38,832 nucleotides of DNA from an uncultured Bacteroidota bacterium (GTDB lineage Bacteria > Bacteroidota > Bacteroidia > B-17B0 > Aurantibacillaceae), in the NCBI GenBank assembly GCA_903928655.1, contig CAIYSA010000279.1, positions 1 through 38,832 of the forward strand. The letters run 5' to 3'. A model generated the notes under the pieces. The model was not told the origin of the DNA and did no database searches. It saw only the letters and a program-made list of their open reading frames with translations. The stretch's first letter is position 1; the number at the start of each line of letters is the position of its first letter. A program made the position numbers and the translations under genes. This document shows positions 29,615 through 38,832 of the stretch, in pieces.

Positions 29615-32146
29615 TTGAGCTTTACCTTTAATATTCAAAGAAATAGTATTATTAAATACGTTATAAAATGTTTAGTCATTTTTGTAGGAGGACTATTTAT
29701 ATCATCTTGTAATATTAATAAGAATTTAAAAGCGGATGAATATTTAGTTGAAAGAAATCAAATAAAAAATAATGGAACCGCTATTGATCATGCCGAGTTA
29801 GAGCAGTTTTTAAGGCAAAAGCCAAATCGCAAAATTTTAAAATTAGTGCCTTTTAATTTGTGGTTATACTTTCAAGTAGATCAACAAAAAATGATTAAAT
29901 ATAAGGCCAAACGAAATTTAAAGTTTGATCGAATTAATGAAAAACGAATCAAAAAGATTGAAATAAAAAACAAACGCAGATTAAGTAAAGGTAAAAGTAC
30001 AAAGACACCAAAACTTAAAAACAAGGAAAAGCTTACTTTTAGGGAAAGTGTTTTGGATGCTGGCGAACCGCCAACTATTTTGGACGCAACCCTTTCTAAA
30101 ATTACCGTAAATCAATTGCAAAAATTTGTTTTTTCGCGTGGTTATTTTAATTCTGTTGTAAGTGATACATTAATTTTAAACCAAAAATTAAAACGTTCAA
30201 AAACTTTTTATAGTATTTCTAAATCTATTCCATATCGAGTAGCTGACATCACCTATAAAATCAGTGATCCATTAATTGAGTATTTTATCTTTAACGACAC
30301 TAGTAATTGTTTAATTAAACAATATGATATTTACAATGAAGATGTTTTTCAAAAAGAAAGAGATCGAATTACCGAAAAATTATTAAATAATGGTTATTAC
30401 TTTTTTGAATCTGAATTTATTAGCTATTCGATAGATAGTAATCTAGTTGGTAACAATGTGAATATTGTGATTCAATTAAAAAAATATGTAGTTCCATTTA
30501 GTGAATCAAATGACTCTTTGGTTTATGTTAACCATCCACGGTTTACTCTAAATAACATTTATATAATACCAGAAACTGTTTTAGATTTTAGAGGTAAATC
30601 GAGTGATGTTTATATGAAAGATACCGCTCTTTATAATGGAATAAAAATCTTACATAATAAAAAACTTAAGTTTAAATTAAATGATTTAACGCGGGACGTT
30701 TCTTTATTTGAAGGGCAGCTTTATCAAAAAATTCTGGCAGAGGAAACGTACAAAGGAGTGGCTTCATTGAAAGTTTTTAAAAGTGTTTTTATGCAATTTA
30801 TCAAAAGCCCATACCATGATGATAAATTGGATTGTTATATAGTTTGTCAACCTTTAATAAAACAATCTATAACCTTAGAAAGCGAAGGAACAAATACTTC
30901 AGGCAATTTAGGAATTGCGGGCAGCTTAGTTTTTCAAAACAAAAACACTTTTAGGGGTGCAGAGTTAGTTGAGTTAAAATTAAACGGTTCATTAACCGCT
31001 CAAAAGCAATTTAACACAACTGAAACAACAGACATTAATAATGTGAGCAGCACATTTAATACTTTTCAATTTGGTCCTCAATTAAATATTTATTTCCCCA
31101 GACCATTATTCCCTTTTACTTTATTTTATTATAAAAAGGATAATAATGAAAAACGTTATTTTTCGCAACCGCGTACCATTCTTAATATTTCGGTGAATTA
31201 TCAAGCTCGTCAAGAGTTTGCTCGTACAATATCTTCTCTTTCTTATGGTTTTAAGTTTAACAATTCAAAAGGATTGTTTAGTTATGATGTTATTCCGTTT
31301 GAAACATATTTAGTAAAAGCTAAGTTGTTTGGCTCTTTTAAAGAAGACCTAATTAACTTAAACGACTATTTTTTGTTAAATTCATTTCAAGACCATTTAA
31401 CCACTCTTTCAAAAATATCTGCAACATATAACAATCAAAGTATTTCGAAAAAGCGAAATTTTATGTATTTAAAAATGAGTATTAGCTCATCAGGAAATAT
31501 ATTAAGAGGAATGTATAATGCTTCTAATCAAGCTAAAGATTCCTTAGGAAGATATTTGATTGCTGATATTCCGTTCTCTCAGTTTGTAAAATTAGACATT
31601 GATTATCGGTTTTATTTAAAAGTGAGAAAAATGGGAAAATTTGTATATAGATTAGCTGGTGGCGTAGGAAAACCACTTTCGAATTTATCAAGTTTACCTT
31701 ACGAACAAAGTTTCTTTGCGGGTGGGCCAAATGGCATGAGAGCATGGCGCGCACGAACACTTGGGCCAGGAAGTTATAAACCATCTGAATCGGACGCCAA
31801 GTACGATAAAATTGGAAATATTCAGATTGAATCAAATATCGAATATCGTTTTCAAATTTTTAAATCAATATATGGAGCATGGTTTGCCGATGCTGGAAAT
31901 ATTTGGTTACTAACTCCAGAAGTTTCTAAACCTGGAGGAGAATTTAAATTGCAAAAGTTTTATACCGAGTTTGCCGTTGGAAGTGGTTTTGGATTACGTT
32001 ATGATTTTAGTTTTTTTGTGCTGCGCCTTGACGGAGCAATAAAAGTAATTGACCCACAATATGATTTAGGAAAAAGATTTATTTTAGGACAAAAAACAAT
32101 TAGGGAGTCTGCCATTTTAAATTTTGGTATTGGTTATCCGTTTTAA
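29615..32146 (+). CDS. BamA/TamA family outer-membrane lipoprotein (TamL-like); TTG start
   Basis: Lipobox-like FVGGLFISSCNINKNLKADEYLV; POTRA-like region; C-terminal Omp85 barrel with FFAGGPNGMRAWRARTLGPGSY. Confidence 0.85.
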   Translation: MSFTFNIQRNSIIKYVIKCLVIFVGGLFISSCNINKNLKADEYLVERNQIKNNGTAIDHAELEQFLRQKPNRKILKLVPFNLWLYFQVDQQKMIKYKAKRNLKFDRINEKRIKKIEIKNKRRLSKGKSTKTPKLKNKEKLTFRESVLDAGEPPTILDATLSKITVNQLQKFVFSRGYFNSVVSDTLILNQKLKRSKTFYSISKSIPYRVADITYKISDPLIEYFIFNDTSNCLIKQYDIYNEDVFQKERDRITEKLLNNGYYFFESEFISYSIDSNLVGNNVNIVIQLKKYVVPFSESNDSLVYVNHPRFTLNNIYIIPETVLDFRGKSSDVYMKDTALYNGIKILHNKKLKFKLNDLTRDVSLFEGQLYQKILAEETYKGVASLKVFKSVFMQFIKSPYHDDKLDCYIVCQPLIKQSITLESEGTNTSGNLGIAGSLVFQNKNTFRGAELVELKLNGSLTAQKQFNTTETTDINNVSSTFNTFQFGPQLNIYFPRPLFPFTLFYYKKDNNEKRYFSQPRTILNISVNYQARQEFARTISSLSYGFKFNNSKGLFSYDVIPFETYLVKAKLFGSFKEDLINLNDYFLLNSFQDHLTTLSKISATYNNQSISKKRNFMYLKMSISSSGNILRGMYNASNQAKDSLGRYLIADIPFSQFVKLDIDYRFYLKVRKMGKFVYRLAGGVGKPLSNLSSLPYEQSFFAGGPNGMRAWRARTLGPGSYKPSESDAKYDKIGNIQIESNIEYRFQIFKSIYGAWFADAGNIWLLTPEVSKPGGEFKLQKFYTEFAVGSGFGLRYDFSFFVLRLDGAIKVIDPQYDLGKRFILGQKTIRESAILNFGIGYPF

Positions 32147-32156
32147 TCGCTTTATT

Positions 32157-32546
32157 TTATTGTCTTTCTTTATTGCCAAAAAGACTATCCAATATACTAC
32201 TAACAATTGAAAGGATTAAACTAAACCATAAGGCTGTCCAGAAACCATTTACCGAAAAACCATCAACTAGTTTATTAGCAAACAAAATAATAAAAGCGTT
32301 AATTGCTAATAGAAATAATCCTAATGTAAAAAAGGTTATTGGAAGTGATAAAAGTGTTAGGATTGGTTTTACAATAGTGTTTAAAAAGGCTAAAACAATT
32401 GCTACCATTAATGCTGTAGTAAAGTGATTTAACTCTTCAGAATCTCCTACATAAAATTGATTGTTGCCGATTGTTACACCACTTAAAAAATATGCGGTAA
32501 TCATTACCGCAAATGTTGAAACCAATAATTTGACTATAAATTTCAT
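32157..32546 (-). CDS. Small membrane protein of the 'phage holin family' (PF04020-type)
   Basis: Four hydrophobic segments; ALMVAIVLAFLNTIVKPILTLLSLPITFFTLGLFLLAINAFII. Confidence 0.88.
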   Translation of the reverse strand: MKFIVKLLVSTFAVMITAYFLSGVTIGNNQFYVGDSEELNHFTTALMVAIVLAFLNTIVKPILTLLSLPITFFTLGLFLLAINAFIILFANKLVDGFSVNGFWTALWFSLILSIVSSILDSLFGNKERQ

Positions 32547-32561
32547 TTTATGATGTAATTT

Positions 32562-32600
32562 ATATTAAGCATGTTTAATTAAATTAAACATGCTTAATAT
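32562..32600. repeat. Perfect 39-nt palindrome (19-bp arms, 1-nt centre)
   Basis: ATATTAAGCATGTTTAATT-A-AATTAAACATGCTTAATAT, 4 nt downstream of the S46 peptidase stop codon. Confidence 0.9.
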
Positions 32601-32604
32601 GTAA

Positions 32605-34767
32605 TTATTTTCTAAGGTCTAATTCGGAAATAATATTTGTTGCACCACCCAACTTTTCAACTACCCAAAGTAGGTAGCGAACATCAAGGTTAATTGTGCG
32701 ATTTAAATCTTTGTCAAATTTAATTTTATGGCTTAATGCCTCATAATTTCCGTCAAATGCTAATCCGATTAATTCGCCTTTTGCATTCATTACTGGCGAA
32801 CCTGAGTTGCCACCAGTAATATCATTTGAACTAATGAAGGAAACCACAATGTCTTTTGCATCAGCATCAGCATACTGCCCGTAATCTTTTGCTTTAGCCA
32901 ATTCAATTAATTTTATTGGAGCATCATATTCGTAATCATTTGGTTTGTATTTTTCAAGCACTCCGTTTAAAGTACAAACATGGCTATATTTTACAGCATC
33001 TCTTGGAGAGTATGATTTTACATTCCCAAAACTTACACGCATAGTAAAATTTGCATCAGGATATAATTTTTTTCCTTTGCTGGTTTCTAAAACACCTTTT
33101 AAATAGGACTTACCTAATGCAAAGTTTTGTGCATTAAAGTCAGCAAATAGTTTAGCGTATTTTGTGTTAAAATTTACGTTGAATGCATTTGCCATCATAA
33201 AAGCTGGGTCATTATGAAGTGTTGCAGTATCTATGTTTGAAATAAATGAATTCCATTTTGCTGTAGTAAGCAATGCTGAATTATTAAATACATAATTAGC
33301 GAATGCTTCGTATGTTGATTTTGATTTTAAATCACCAAATTTTGCATTCAACGTGTTGTAAAATTCTGTTGGATGTTGAGACGCATCAATATCCGAATAG
33401 AATGCTTGAGTAACAAAAGCTAAAATATTTTTGTCTGATGTAACGTTTTCGCTATTAATAAAATTTAGTTGTGCTGTTTTTGCAGCATCTACTACTTTTT
33501 TAATGTCTTCTTTAGTTGCATCTTTTTTACTAAGAATAGCATCTAATTTTTGTAGTGTTGATGCAAAAGCAATTAATGGTGATCCAAAAATGCCTTCTGT
33601 CATATAAACTCTTTGTTTAGCATATGGACGCCAAGCTTTGTAAATTTTTTCGTACTCGTTAAATAAGTTTTCGTATTCGGGTTTTCCTTTTACTAATGCT
33701 AAAAACGCAGCTTCATTAGCTTGTTTTTCTTCAAAGGTTTTAAATTTTAAAAGTTGTTTACTTTCTCCATCAAAAAACTTCCAGTAATTGGCTATTCCTG
33801 CGTAACTACCGGCTAATTGAAGTTTAACAGCTGGATTTTTTTTCATTTCTTCTAACATATATTTCAAACGAACATCGCGTAAACCAACTAAAGATGGGTT
33901 TTCAATATCTGTTTTTAATTTAACTCCAAAAGAAGTTTCGTAACGATTTGTTCCACCAGGGTAACCATAAATCATTGTGTAATCACCATCTTTAACACCT
34001 TTAATTGATACTGGTAATGAATATTTTGATTTTAATGGAATATTATCTGCTGCATAATCTGAAGCTTTTCCTTCTTTATTTGTGTAAACTCTAAATATTG
34101 AAAAATCACCTGTGTGGCGTGGCCATTCCCAGTTATCAGTATCGCCTCCAAATTTTCCAATACTTTCAGGTGGAGTTCCAACTAAACGAACATCTTTATA
34201 ACGCTCATAAACAAATAGTAAAAATTGATTTGCTTTAAACATTGATGCTACTCTTCCTTCGTAACCAGTTCCTTCAGTTTCTTTAGCTCCCATTTCAGTT
34301 AAAATGGCTGGTAATTTTTGAGTTAATTCGTTTGCTGGAATATCTTTTATTTTTTCATTTACTTTATCAGTAACATCTAAAATTTTAATTAAAAATTGAG
34401 CGTGAACTCCAGGAGCATATATTTCTTCAGCTTTTGATTTTGACCAAAAACCATCTCTTAAATAATTATGATCAACAGAACTTGCTGCAGCAATAGCACT
34501 GTAACCACAATGGTGATTAGTAAATATTAAACCTTCTTTACTAACAATTTCGCCAGTGCAACCTCCACCAAAAATAATAATAGCATCTTTAATACATGCT
34601 TGATTCATGCTGTACAATTGCTCTTTTGATATTTTTAAGCCACGTTTAACCATGTCTGCATAAACCTGCTCTCCTAAAAGCATTGGCAACCACATGCCTT
34701 CGTCGGCCTTAATAATATTGTTTGTAAGAAAAGAAAAAATAAAAATAGTAGCGATAATTTTTTTCAT
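32605..34767 (-). CDS. S46 family dipeptidyl peptidase (DPP7-type by S1 residue)
   Basis: ADEGMWLPMLL, TNHHCGY (His), DTDNWEWPRHTGDF (Asp), GGNSGSPVMNAKGELIGLAFDGN (Ser). Confidence 0.94.
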   Translation of the reverse strand: MKKIIATIFIFSFLTNNIIKADEGMWLPMLLGEQVYADMVKRGLKISKEQLYSMNQACIKDAIIIFGGGCTGEIVSKEGLIFTNHHCGYSAIAAASSVDHNYLRDGFWSKSKAEEIYAPGVHAQFLIKILDVTDKVNEKIKDIPANELTQKLPAILTEMGAKETEGTGYEGRVASMFKANQFLLFVYERYKDVRLVGTPPESIGKFGGDTDNWEWPRHTGDFSIFRVYTNKEGKASDYAADNIPLKSKYSLPVSIKGVKDGDYTMIYGYPGGTNRYETSFGVKLKTDIENPSLVGLRDVRLKYMLEEMKKNPAVKLQLAGSYAGIANYWKFFDGESKQLLKFKTFEEKQANEAAFLALVKGKPEYENLFNEYEKIYKAWRPYAKQRVYMTEGIFGSPLIAFASTLQKLDAILSKKDATKEDIKKVVDAAKTAQLNFINSENVTSDKNILAFVTQAFYSDIDASQHPTEFYNTLNAKFGDLKSKSTYEAFANYVFNNSALLTTAKWNSFISNIDTATLHNDPAFMMANAFNVNFNTKYAKLFADFNAQNFALGKSYLKGVLETSKGKKLYPDANFTMRVSFGNVKSYSPRDAVKYSHVCTLNGVLEKYKPNDYEYDAPIKLIELAKAKDYGQYADADAKDIVVSFISSNDITGGNSGSPVMNAKGELIGLAFDGNYEALSHKIKFDKDLNRTINLDVRYLLWVVEKLGGATNIISELDLRK

Positions 34768-34911
34768 GATGTTTATTTAAAGAATTTGATATTTAATGGG
34801 TTTACTAATAAATTTGTTGCCCAAAAATAGTAGAAAATCTGATATAAAAACAGTTTTTTAGATAAAACGACTTTTTTTAGGATGACAAATAGTGTCTTTT
34901 TTCTATAAACC

Positions 34912-34930
34912 GATTATAAGCCTTATAATC
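34912..34930. repeat. Perfect 19-nt palindrome GATTATAAG-C-CTTATAATC
   Basis: 9-bp arms with 1-nt centre in the spacer between the S46 gene start and the lipase stop. Confidence 0.8.
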
Positions 34931-34947
34931 CACTAAAATTTAAATGC

Positions 34948-36039
34948 TTATTTTATGTAATGGAGTTTGGTTAAATAAATGTATGGCTCAAACATATGAT
35001 TAAAGAATACATTTTCTCCATTATATTTGAATAATTGATCGTAGTTTGAGTCTGGCTGCAAAATTATTGGCGTTCCTGCTGGGACATAAAAATTACTTTT
35101 TTCAATTACTGGAGATTTATATTGTGTTAATGATTTTTTTACGAAATGCCCCAATCTTTTTGTTAGGTGTTTTTTGTATTTACGATTTGTTTTACATGCT
35201 GAGCGTTCCATGTCATTTACTGCATGATTTACTATGAGTCTAATTAATGGTTTTTTCACACGCTTTTTCATTATTTCTTTTCTTTTCGAAAACGGATTAA
35301 TAGGATGTAAATCGGATATAATTTGAGTTGTAAATGGAGTTTGTGGCACCCAATCATTTGTGTTTACAATGCGATAACCCCAACCATTTCGCGTAATAAA
35401 ATCATAATCGTAAGAGTAAAATAAATTACCTGGTTTTGGTGCGGCGCTACTGTATACTTTATATATAAGACTTTTAGGAACTATGTTTTCTGGCGCATAT
35501 TCCAAATAAGACCTCATTAAAAATGTAAGAGCGGCTCCTTGGCTATGACCAATAAATATATATTCCTTAATTCCTTTATTTGAATATTCTCTTATTTTTT
35601 CTGTTATGAGTGGCGCAATGTGAGCGATGCCAATTGTCCATCCGTGATGGACTAATGCTTTTTCATCATTACTGAATTTGTAAGAAAAAGTTGTGCTATC
35701 ATTAATTGTTAATTTACCATTAGCTTTTATCATTCCGCTATAAAAGTTTTCTAACCAAGATTGTCCAACTGGAATTGTATATCTAATACAAAAAACTCCT
35801 ACAGAGTCATCTCTCAACCAAAAATCGAATTTATTTTTTAATCCAACTTCTGGCGAGCGATACAGTCTTTTATAATTTGATGGAATATATGGAGGGTAAT
35901 ATTTACCGCTATCTTGATGTGCCCATTCTAAATGTAAAACATCTAAATATTCTTTAGCATCAAATCCTGATTTTAATTTTTGTTGCGAGTAGGAGCATTG
36001 CGCAATTAACAAAAACAATAAAACAATGTGTTTTTGCAT
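34948..36039 (-). CDS. Secreted class 3 lipase-family protein
   Basis: Signal peptide MQKHIVLLFLLIAQCSYSQQ; nucleophile elbow EYIFIGHSQGAALTFL; SSAAPKPGNLFYSY; NDWVPQTP. Confidence 0.85.
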   Translation of the reverse strand: MQKHIVLLFLLIAQCSYSQQKLKSGFDAKEYLDVLHLEWAHQDSGKYYPPYIPSNYKRLYRSPEVGLKNKFDFWLRDDSVGVFCIRYTIPVGQSWLENFYSGMIKANGKLTINDSTTFSYKFSNDEKALVHHGWTIGIAHIAPLITEKIREYSNKGIKEYIFIGHSQGAALTFLMRSYLEYAPENIVPKSLIYKVYSSAAPKPGNLFYSYDYDFITRNGWGYRIVNTNDWVPQTPFTTQIISDLHPINPFSKRKEIMKKRVKKPLIRLIVNHAVNDMERSACKTNRKYKKHLTKRLGHFVKKSLTQYKSPVIEKSNFYVPAGTPIILQPDSNYDQLFKYNGENVFFNHMFEPYIYLTKLHYIK

Positions 36040-36483
36040 TTATAGTTTAAATTTATTTTTTGGAATTATTGAACAAGTAAATCTTGAAATGCAAGTCAAT
36101 TCATTTTGGTCATTATAAATTTTAATTTCCCACACATGATTTTTTCCAATAATATTTAGAGGCTTGCAAACACCTTTTACTTGGCCATCAAAAACGGCTT
36201 TAATATGATTTGCATTAATTTCTATACCAACACCAATAAATAATTCACTATTTACAACCAATAACGACGCTACACTTCCAAGCGTTTCGGCTAATGCAAC
36301 ATTTGCGCCGCCATGCAGTAAGCCAAATGGTTGTTTGGTGCGTTCATCAACAGGCATTGTGGCAACAATAAAATCATTGCCAATTTCAATAAAGTTAATG
36401 CCAAGTGTTTGCCCTAAAGTATTATTATTTAGTAAATTTATTTGTTGTAAATCAGGAGCTGAATGCCAAATAGAAGATTGCAT
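36040..36483 (-). CDS. PaaI/hotdog-fold thioesterase
   Basis: DERTKQPFGLLHGGANVALAETLGSVAS hotdog signature; 147 aa. Confidence 0.9.
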   Translation of the reverse strand: MQSSIWHSAPDLQQINLLNNNTLGQTLGINFIEIGNDFIVATMPVDERTKQPFGLLHGGANVALAETLGSVASLLVVNSELFIGVGIEINANHIKAVFDGQVKGVCKPLNIIGKNHVWEIKIYNDQNELTCISRFTCSIIPKNKFKL

Positions 36484-36507
36484 GTTTAACTTATTTAGAA
36501 CTCGAAT

Positions 36508-37776
36508 CTACAAATATATTTTAAATTTATGGACGCCGTCTTTATGAGAGTAGGCGATTTGCCAATTAAAATAATCAATAATTTTTTTAATTAATGATAA
36601 TCCAACTCCCAATGAAGCAGAAGTAGATGATTTTGTGAATCTTTCATACAAAAACCGCTTATTTATTTCAACCCTATCGCTTGTGTTTTCAATAGAAAAG
36701 GAGTCGTTGTCTAAAATTATTTTTAACGTTCCTCCACTCTCTAAATTGTACTTAATAGCATTAATGAAAAGATTGTTAAATAGTATGTTTGATAAAATTG
36801 GGTTTAAATCTTTGGGTACATTTGAATTAAATTCTTTTATTATTGTGATTTGTTTTGCTTCAATAAAGTCTTCAAGTTCTTCTAATTTTTCTTCAAAACA
36901 AGTAATCAAATCAATTTTTTCGGTAGAAATAAACTGTTTATTTTCTATCCGCGACATTAGTATTAAAACTTGATTTAATTTATATAAACGTTGTGTTGCT
37001 TGAAAAATTTGTTGAATAGAATCGTGCTGTTTAACGCTATAGTTTTTTTCCTGCATCAACAATTCTATTTTTGTGCTTATTATCGATAAGGGAGTTTGCG
37101 CTTCGTGTGAAACGTTTTCAGTAAACTCTTTTAAGTTTCGATAATCAGATTTAATTTGTTGTGTTAAATCTTGAATAGTGTCGTTTAATAAACGAAATTC
37201 TTTAATCTCGGTTTCTTTAAAAGTAAGCGATTCGCTTTTTTTTATATTCCATGATTTAATTTTAGACAATGTATCATAAAAAGGTGAAAAAATATATGCT
37301 GAAATAAATCTATAAACTATAAATAAAACAATAATTGAAATAAAAAGAAATAGTATTACAATGCCCACAACATATTCCCCTATTTCTTGTTTTTTAGATA
37401 CTGAAACGGAAACCGTTATAGCGTATGCTTTATCGTTAATTGAACATTGAAAACTTAGTTCTCTTAAGATTATAGACTCCCCGGCTTTTTCTTCTCCAAT
37501 AATCTCTTGATAATATTCTTTAAAAGAATTTACTGTTGTGGTTTGTTTGTATATCTCAACAATTTGTATTTTTTCTCCAATGTTTGAAGAAAACTGTTCA
37601 ACTGATTTACCCTCTTTTAGTGATTTGATTATTATTTCTTTTGCTGATAAAAGATGTTCATCTTGCTCACTATCAAATTTTAATAAAATAACTTTAAAAA
37701 CAAAAAACACACCTAAAGAAAACAAAATAATTGTTGTTACAGAAGTGTAAATATTTGTTTTTGTAAGTAGTTTCAA
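36508..37776 (-). CDS. Membrane sensor histidine kinase
   Basis: Two TM segments, HisKA ENVSHEAQTPLSIISTKIELL, HATPase N-box NNLFINAIKYN and SLGVGLSLIKKI. Confidence 0.92.
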   Translation of the reverse strand: MKLLTKTNIYTSVTTIILFSLGVFFVFKVILLKFDSEQDEHLLSAKEIIIKSLKEGKSVEQFSSNIGEKIQIVEIYKQTTTVNSFKEYYQEIIGEEKAGESIILRELSFQCSINDKAYAITVSVSVSKKQEIGEYVVGIVILFLFISIIVLFIVYRFISAYIFSPFYDTLSKIKSWNIKKSESLTFKETEIKEFRLLNDTIQDLTQQIKSDYRNLKEFTENVSHEAQTPLSIISTKIELLMQEKNYSVKQHDSIQQIFQATQRLYKLNQVLILMSRIENKQFISTEKIDLITCFEEKLEELEDFIEAKQITIIKEFNSNVPKDLNPILSNILFNNLFINAIKYNLESGGTLKIILDNDSFSIENTSDRVEINKRFLYERFTKSSTSASLGVGLSLIKKIIDYFNWQIAYSHKDGVHKFKIYL

Positions 37777-37782
37777 CGACTA

Positions 37783-38457
37783 TTAATTTTTGAACTTATA
37801 ACCCAAGCCATATACTACTTTTATGAAGTTTGTTAAGCCGGCCTCATTTAATTTTTTCTTTAAATTTTTTATCTGGCTGTAAACAAAATCAAAAGTTGTT
37901 GCCATTTCAGCTTTATCTCCCCAAATGTTTTCTGCTAAAGCTTCTTTTGTAATTAAATGAGTTGGATTACTTGCTAAATAAATTAGAATATCATATTCTT
38001 TTTTTGTAAACTGAAGTTGTATTCCGTTAGCGAGAACCTTTTTTTCTGAAGTATCTATTTCTAAACCATCAAATATTAACGTATTTTTTCCACCAAAATT
38101 TCTTCTTCTTAATACAGAATATATTCTTGCGCTTAATTCTGATAAATGAAAGGGTTTGGTTAAATAATCATCTGCCCCAATTTTTAAACCCGTTAATTTA
38201 TCTTCTAATGAGTTTGCGGCCGTAATAATAATTACACCCATTTCTGGATTTTTGTCTTTAATGTATTCAATAATTTCAATTCCAGACCCATCTGGCAATC
38301 CAATATCCACAAGCGCGCAACTGTATTTATTTTCTGATAATTTTTCAAGGCCGCTTTTTACAGATGATGCGAAATCGCATTTATGACCATTTTCTGATAA
38401 ATAATATATTATATCTTCACGTAATGGTTTTTCGTCTTCAATTATCAATATTCTCAT
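37783..38457 (-). CDS. OmpR/PhoB-family response regulator
   Basis: IIEDEKPLREDI, ALVDIGLPDGSG, DDYLTKPFHLSEL; winged-helix C-terminus VYGLGYKF. Confidence 0.95.
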   Translation of the reverse strand: MRILIIEDEKPLREDIIYYLSENGHKCDFASSVKSGLEKLSENKYSCALVDIGLPDGSGIEIIEYIKDKNPEMGVIIITAANSLEDKLTGLKIGADDYLTKPFHLSELSARIYSVLRRRNFGGKNTLIFDGLEIDTSEKKVLANGIQLQFTKKEYDILIYLASNPTHLITKEALAENIWGDKAEMATTFDFVYSQIKNLKKKLNEAGLTNFIKVVYGLGYKFKN

Positions 38458-38623
38458 GTTGTGCTATTTTTCTTTAAATTACTTATTAAGTTATGTGTGT
38501 GTTAAAATTAGAATTAAAAAAATAAAAATGGAGTGTTTACAAAAATTATCCAATTTAACACCGTTAAATTACTTTACTTTTACCAAAAAAAGTCTTTAAT
38601 TTGAATAAAATTAAATTTTATAT

Positions 38624-38832
38624 ATGAAATACGTAATATTCTCATTATTCATTTTAGTTTTTATAGTTGGCTGCAGACATAAGCCTAATTTTGATAGTAT
38701 GAAACAAGTAAGTTATTCTTTAGATATTCAGCCGATAATTATCAGTAATTGTACCCAAAGTGGATGTCATGGGACTGCTCACAATGAAGATTTCAAATTG
38801 TTAACATATAACGATTTAATTAAACATACTCA
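38624..38832 (+). CDS. Lipoprotein with CX4CH haem-binding-like motif, N-terminal part (truncated by window edge)
   Basis: My translation: MKYVIFSLFILVFIVGCRHKPNFDSMKQVSYSLDIQPIIISNCTQSGCHGTAHNEDFKLLTYNDLIKHT; lipobox VGC and CTQSGCH. Confidence 0.75.
   Translation, partial: MKYVIFSLFILVFIVGCRHKPNFDSMKQVSYSLDIQPIIISNCTQSGCHGTAHNEDFKLLTYNDLIKHT

Noticed and set aside
32157-32546. 'Phage holin family' gene as evidence for a prophage
   Set aside because: PF04020-type membrane proteins are common chromosomal genes; no other phage genes are present.
36508-37776. Histidine kinase with atypical G1 box (FSIENTSD) as a pseudo-kinase
   Set aside because: H-box, N-box and G2 (SLGVGLSLI) are intact and similar G1 variants seem common in this phylum; ordinary.
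1-38832. CRISPR arrays, tRNA/rRNA genes, transposases, toxin-antitoxin or defence islands
   Set aside because: No regularly spaced repeats, RNA-gene consensus, DDE/recombinase or defence motifs recognised on reading both strands by eye; a tRNAscan/Infernal/CRISPR-finder run would be needed to exclude them formally.

Overview
This is a 38.8 kb chromosomal window from an AT-rich Bacteroidota genome. The assignment rests on two T9SS sorting-domain proteins, a TamL-type BamA lipoprotein, a CarboxypepD_reg TonB receptor, the rsmD/DUF3822 pair and a TAnnTTTG-type promoter. Most of it is ordinary housekeeping and metabolic coding sequence: partial gmd, icmF, M16 peptidase, a CoaD-like protein, mqnC, pruA, alkB, pdhC/pdhA, cdd, rsmD, trmH-like, S46 DPP, a two-component system and a partial CX4CH lipoprotein. 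I saw no CRISPR array, transposase, tRNA or rRNA. The strongest candidate for something under-described is a cobalamin riboswitch (about 10695-10850, minus strand) with its own recognisable promoter. It heads a compact two-gene unit encoding a small Cys-rich protein (CWC-like N-terminus plus DUF5522-like C-terminus) and a T9SS-secreted protein, neither of which is a classical B12 transporter. A B12-dependent IcmF mutase lies in the same window. Secondary observations are a YigZ gene whose conserved N-terminus lacks ATG/GTG/TTG (probable CTG start), a C-terminal gene remnant resembling PBP1C, a thioredoxin-fold protein without its CxxC, a tandem duplication of OM-barrel genes, a CoaD with an N-terminal extension away from its usual neighbours, two perfect palindromes around the S46 peptidase gene, and a small intergenic element with terminal inverted repeats.
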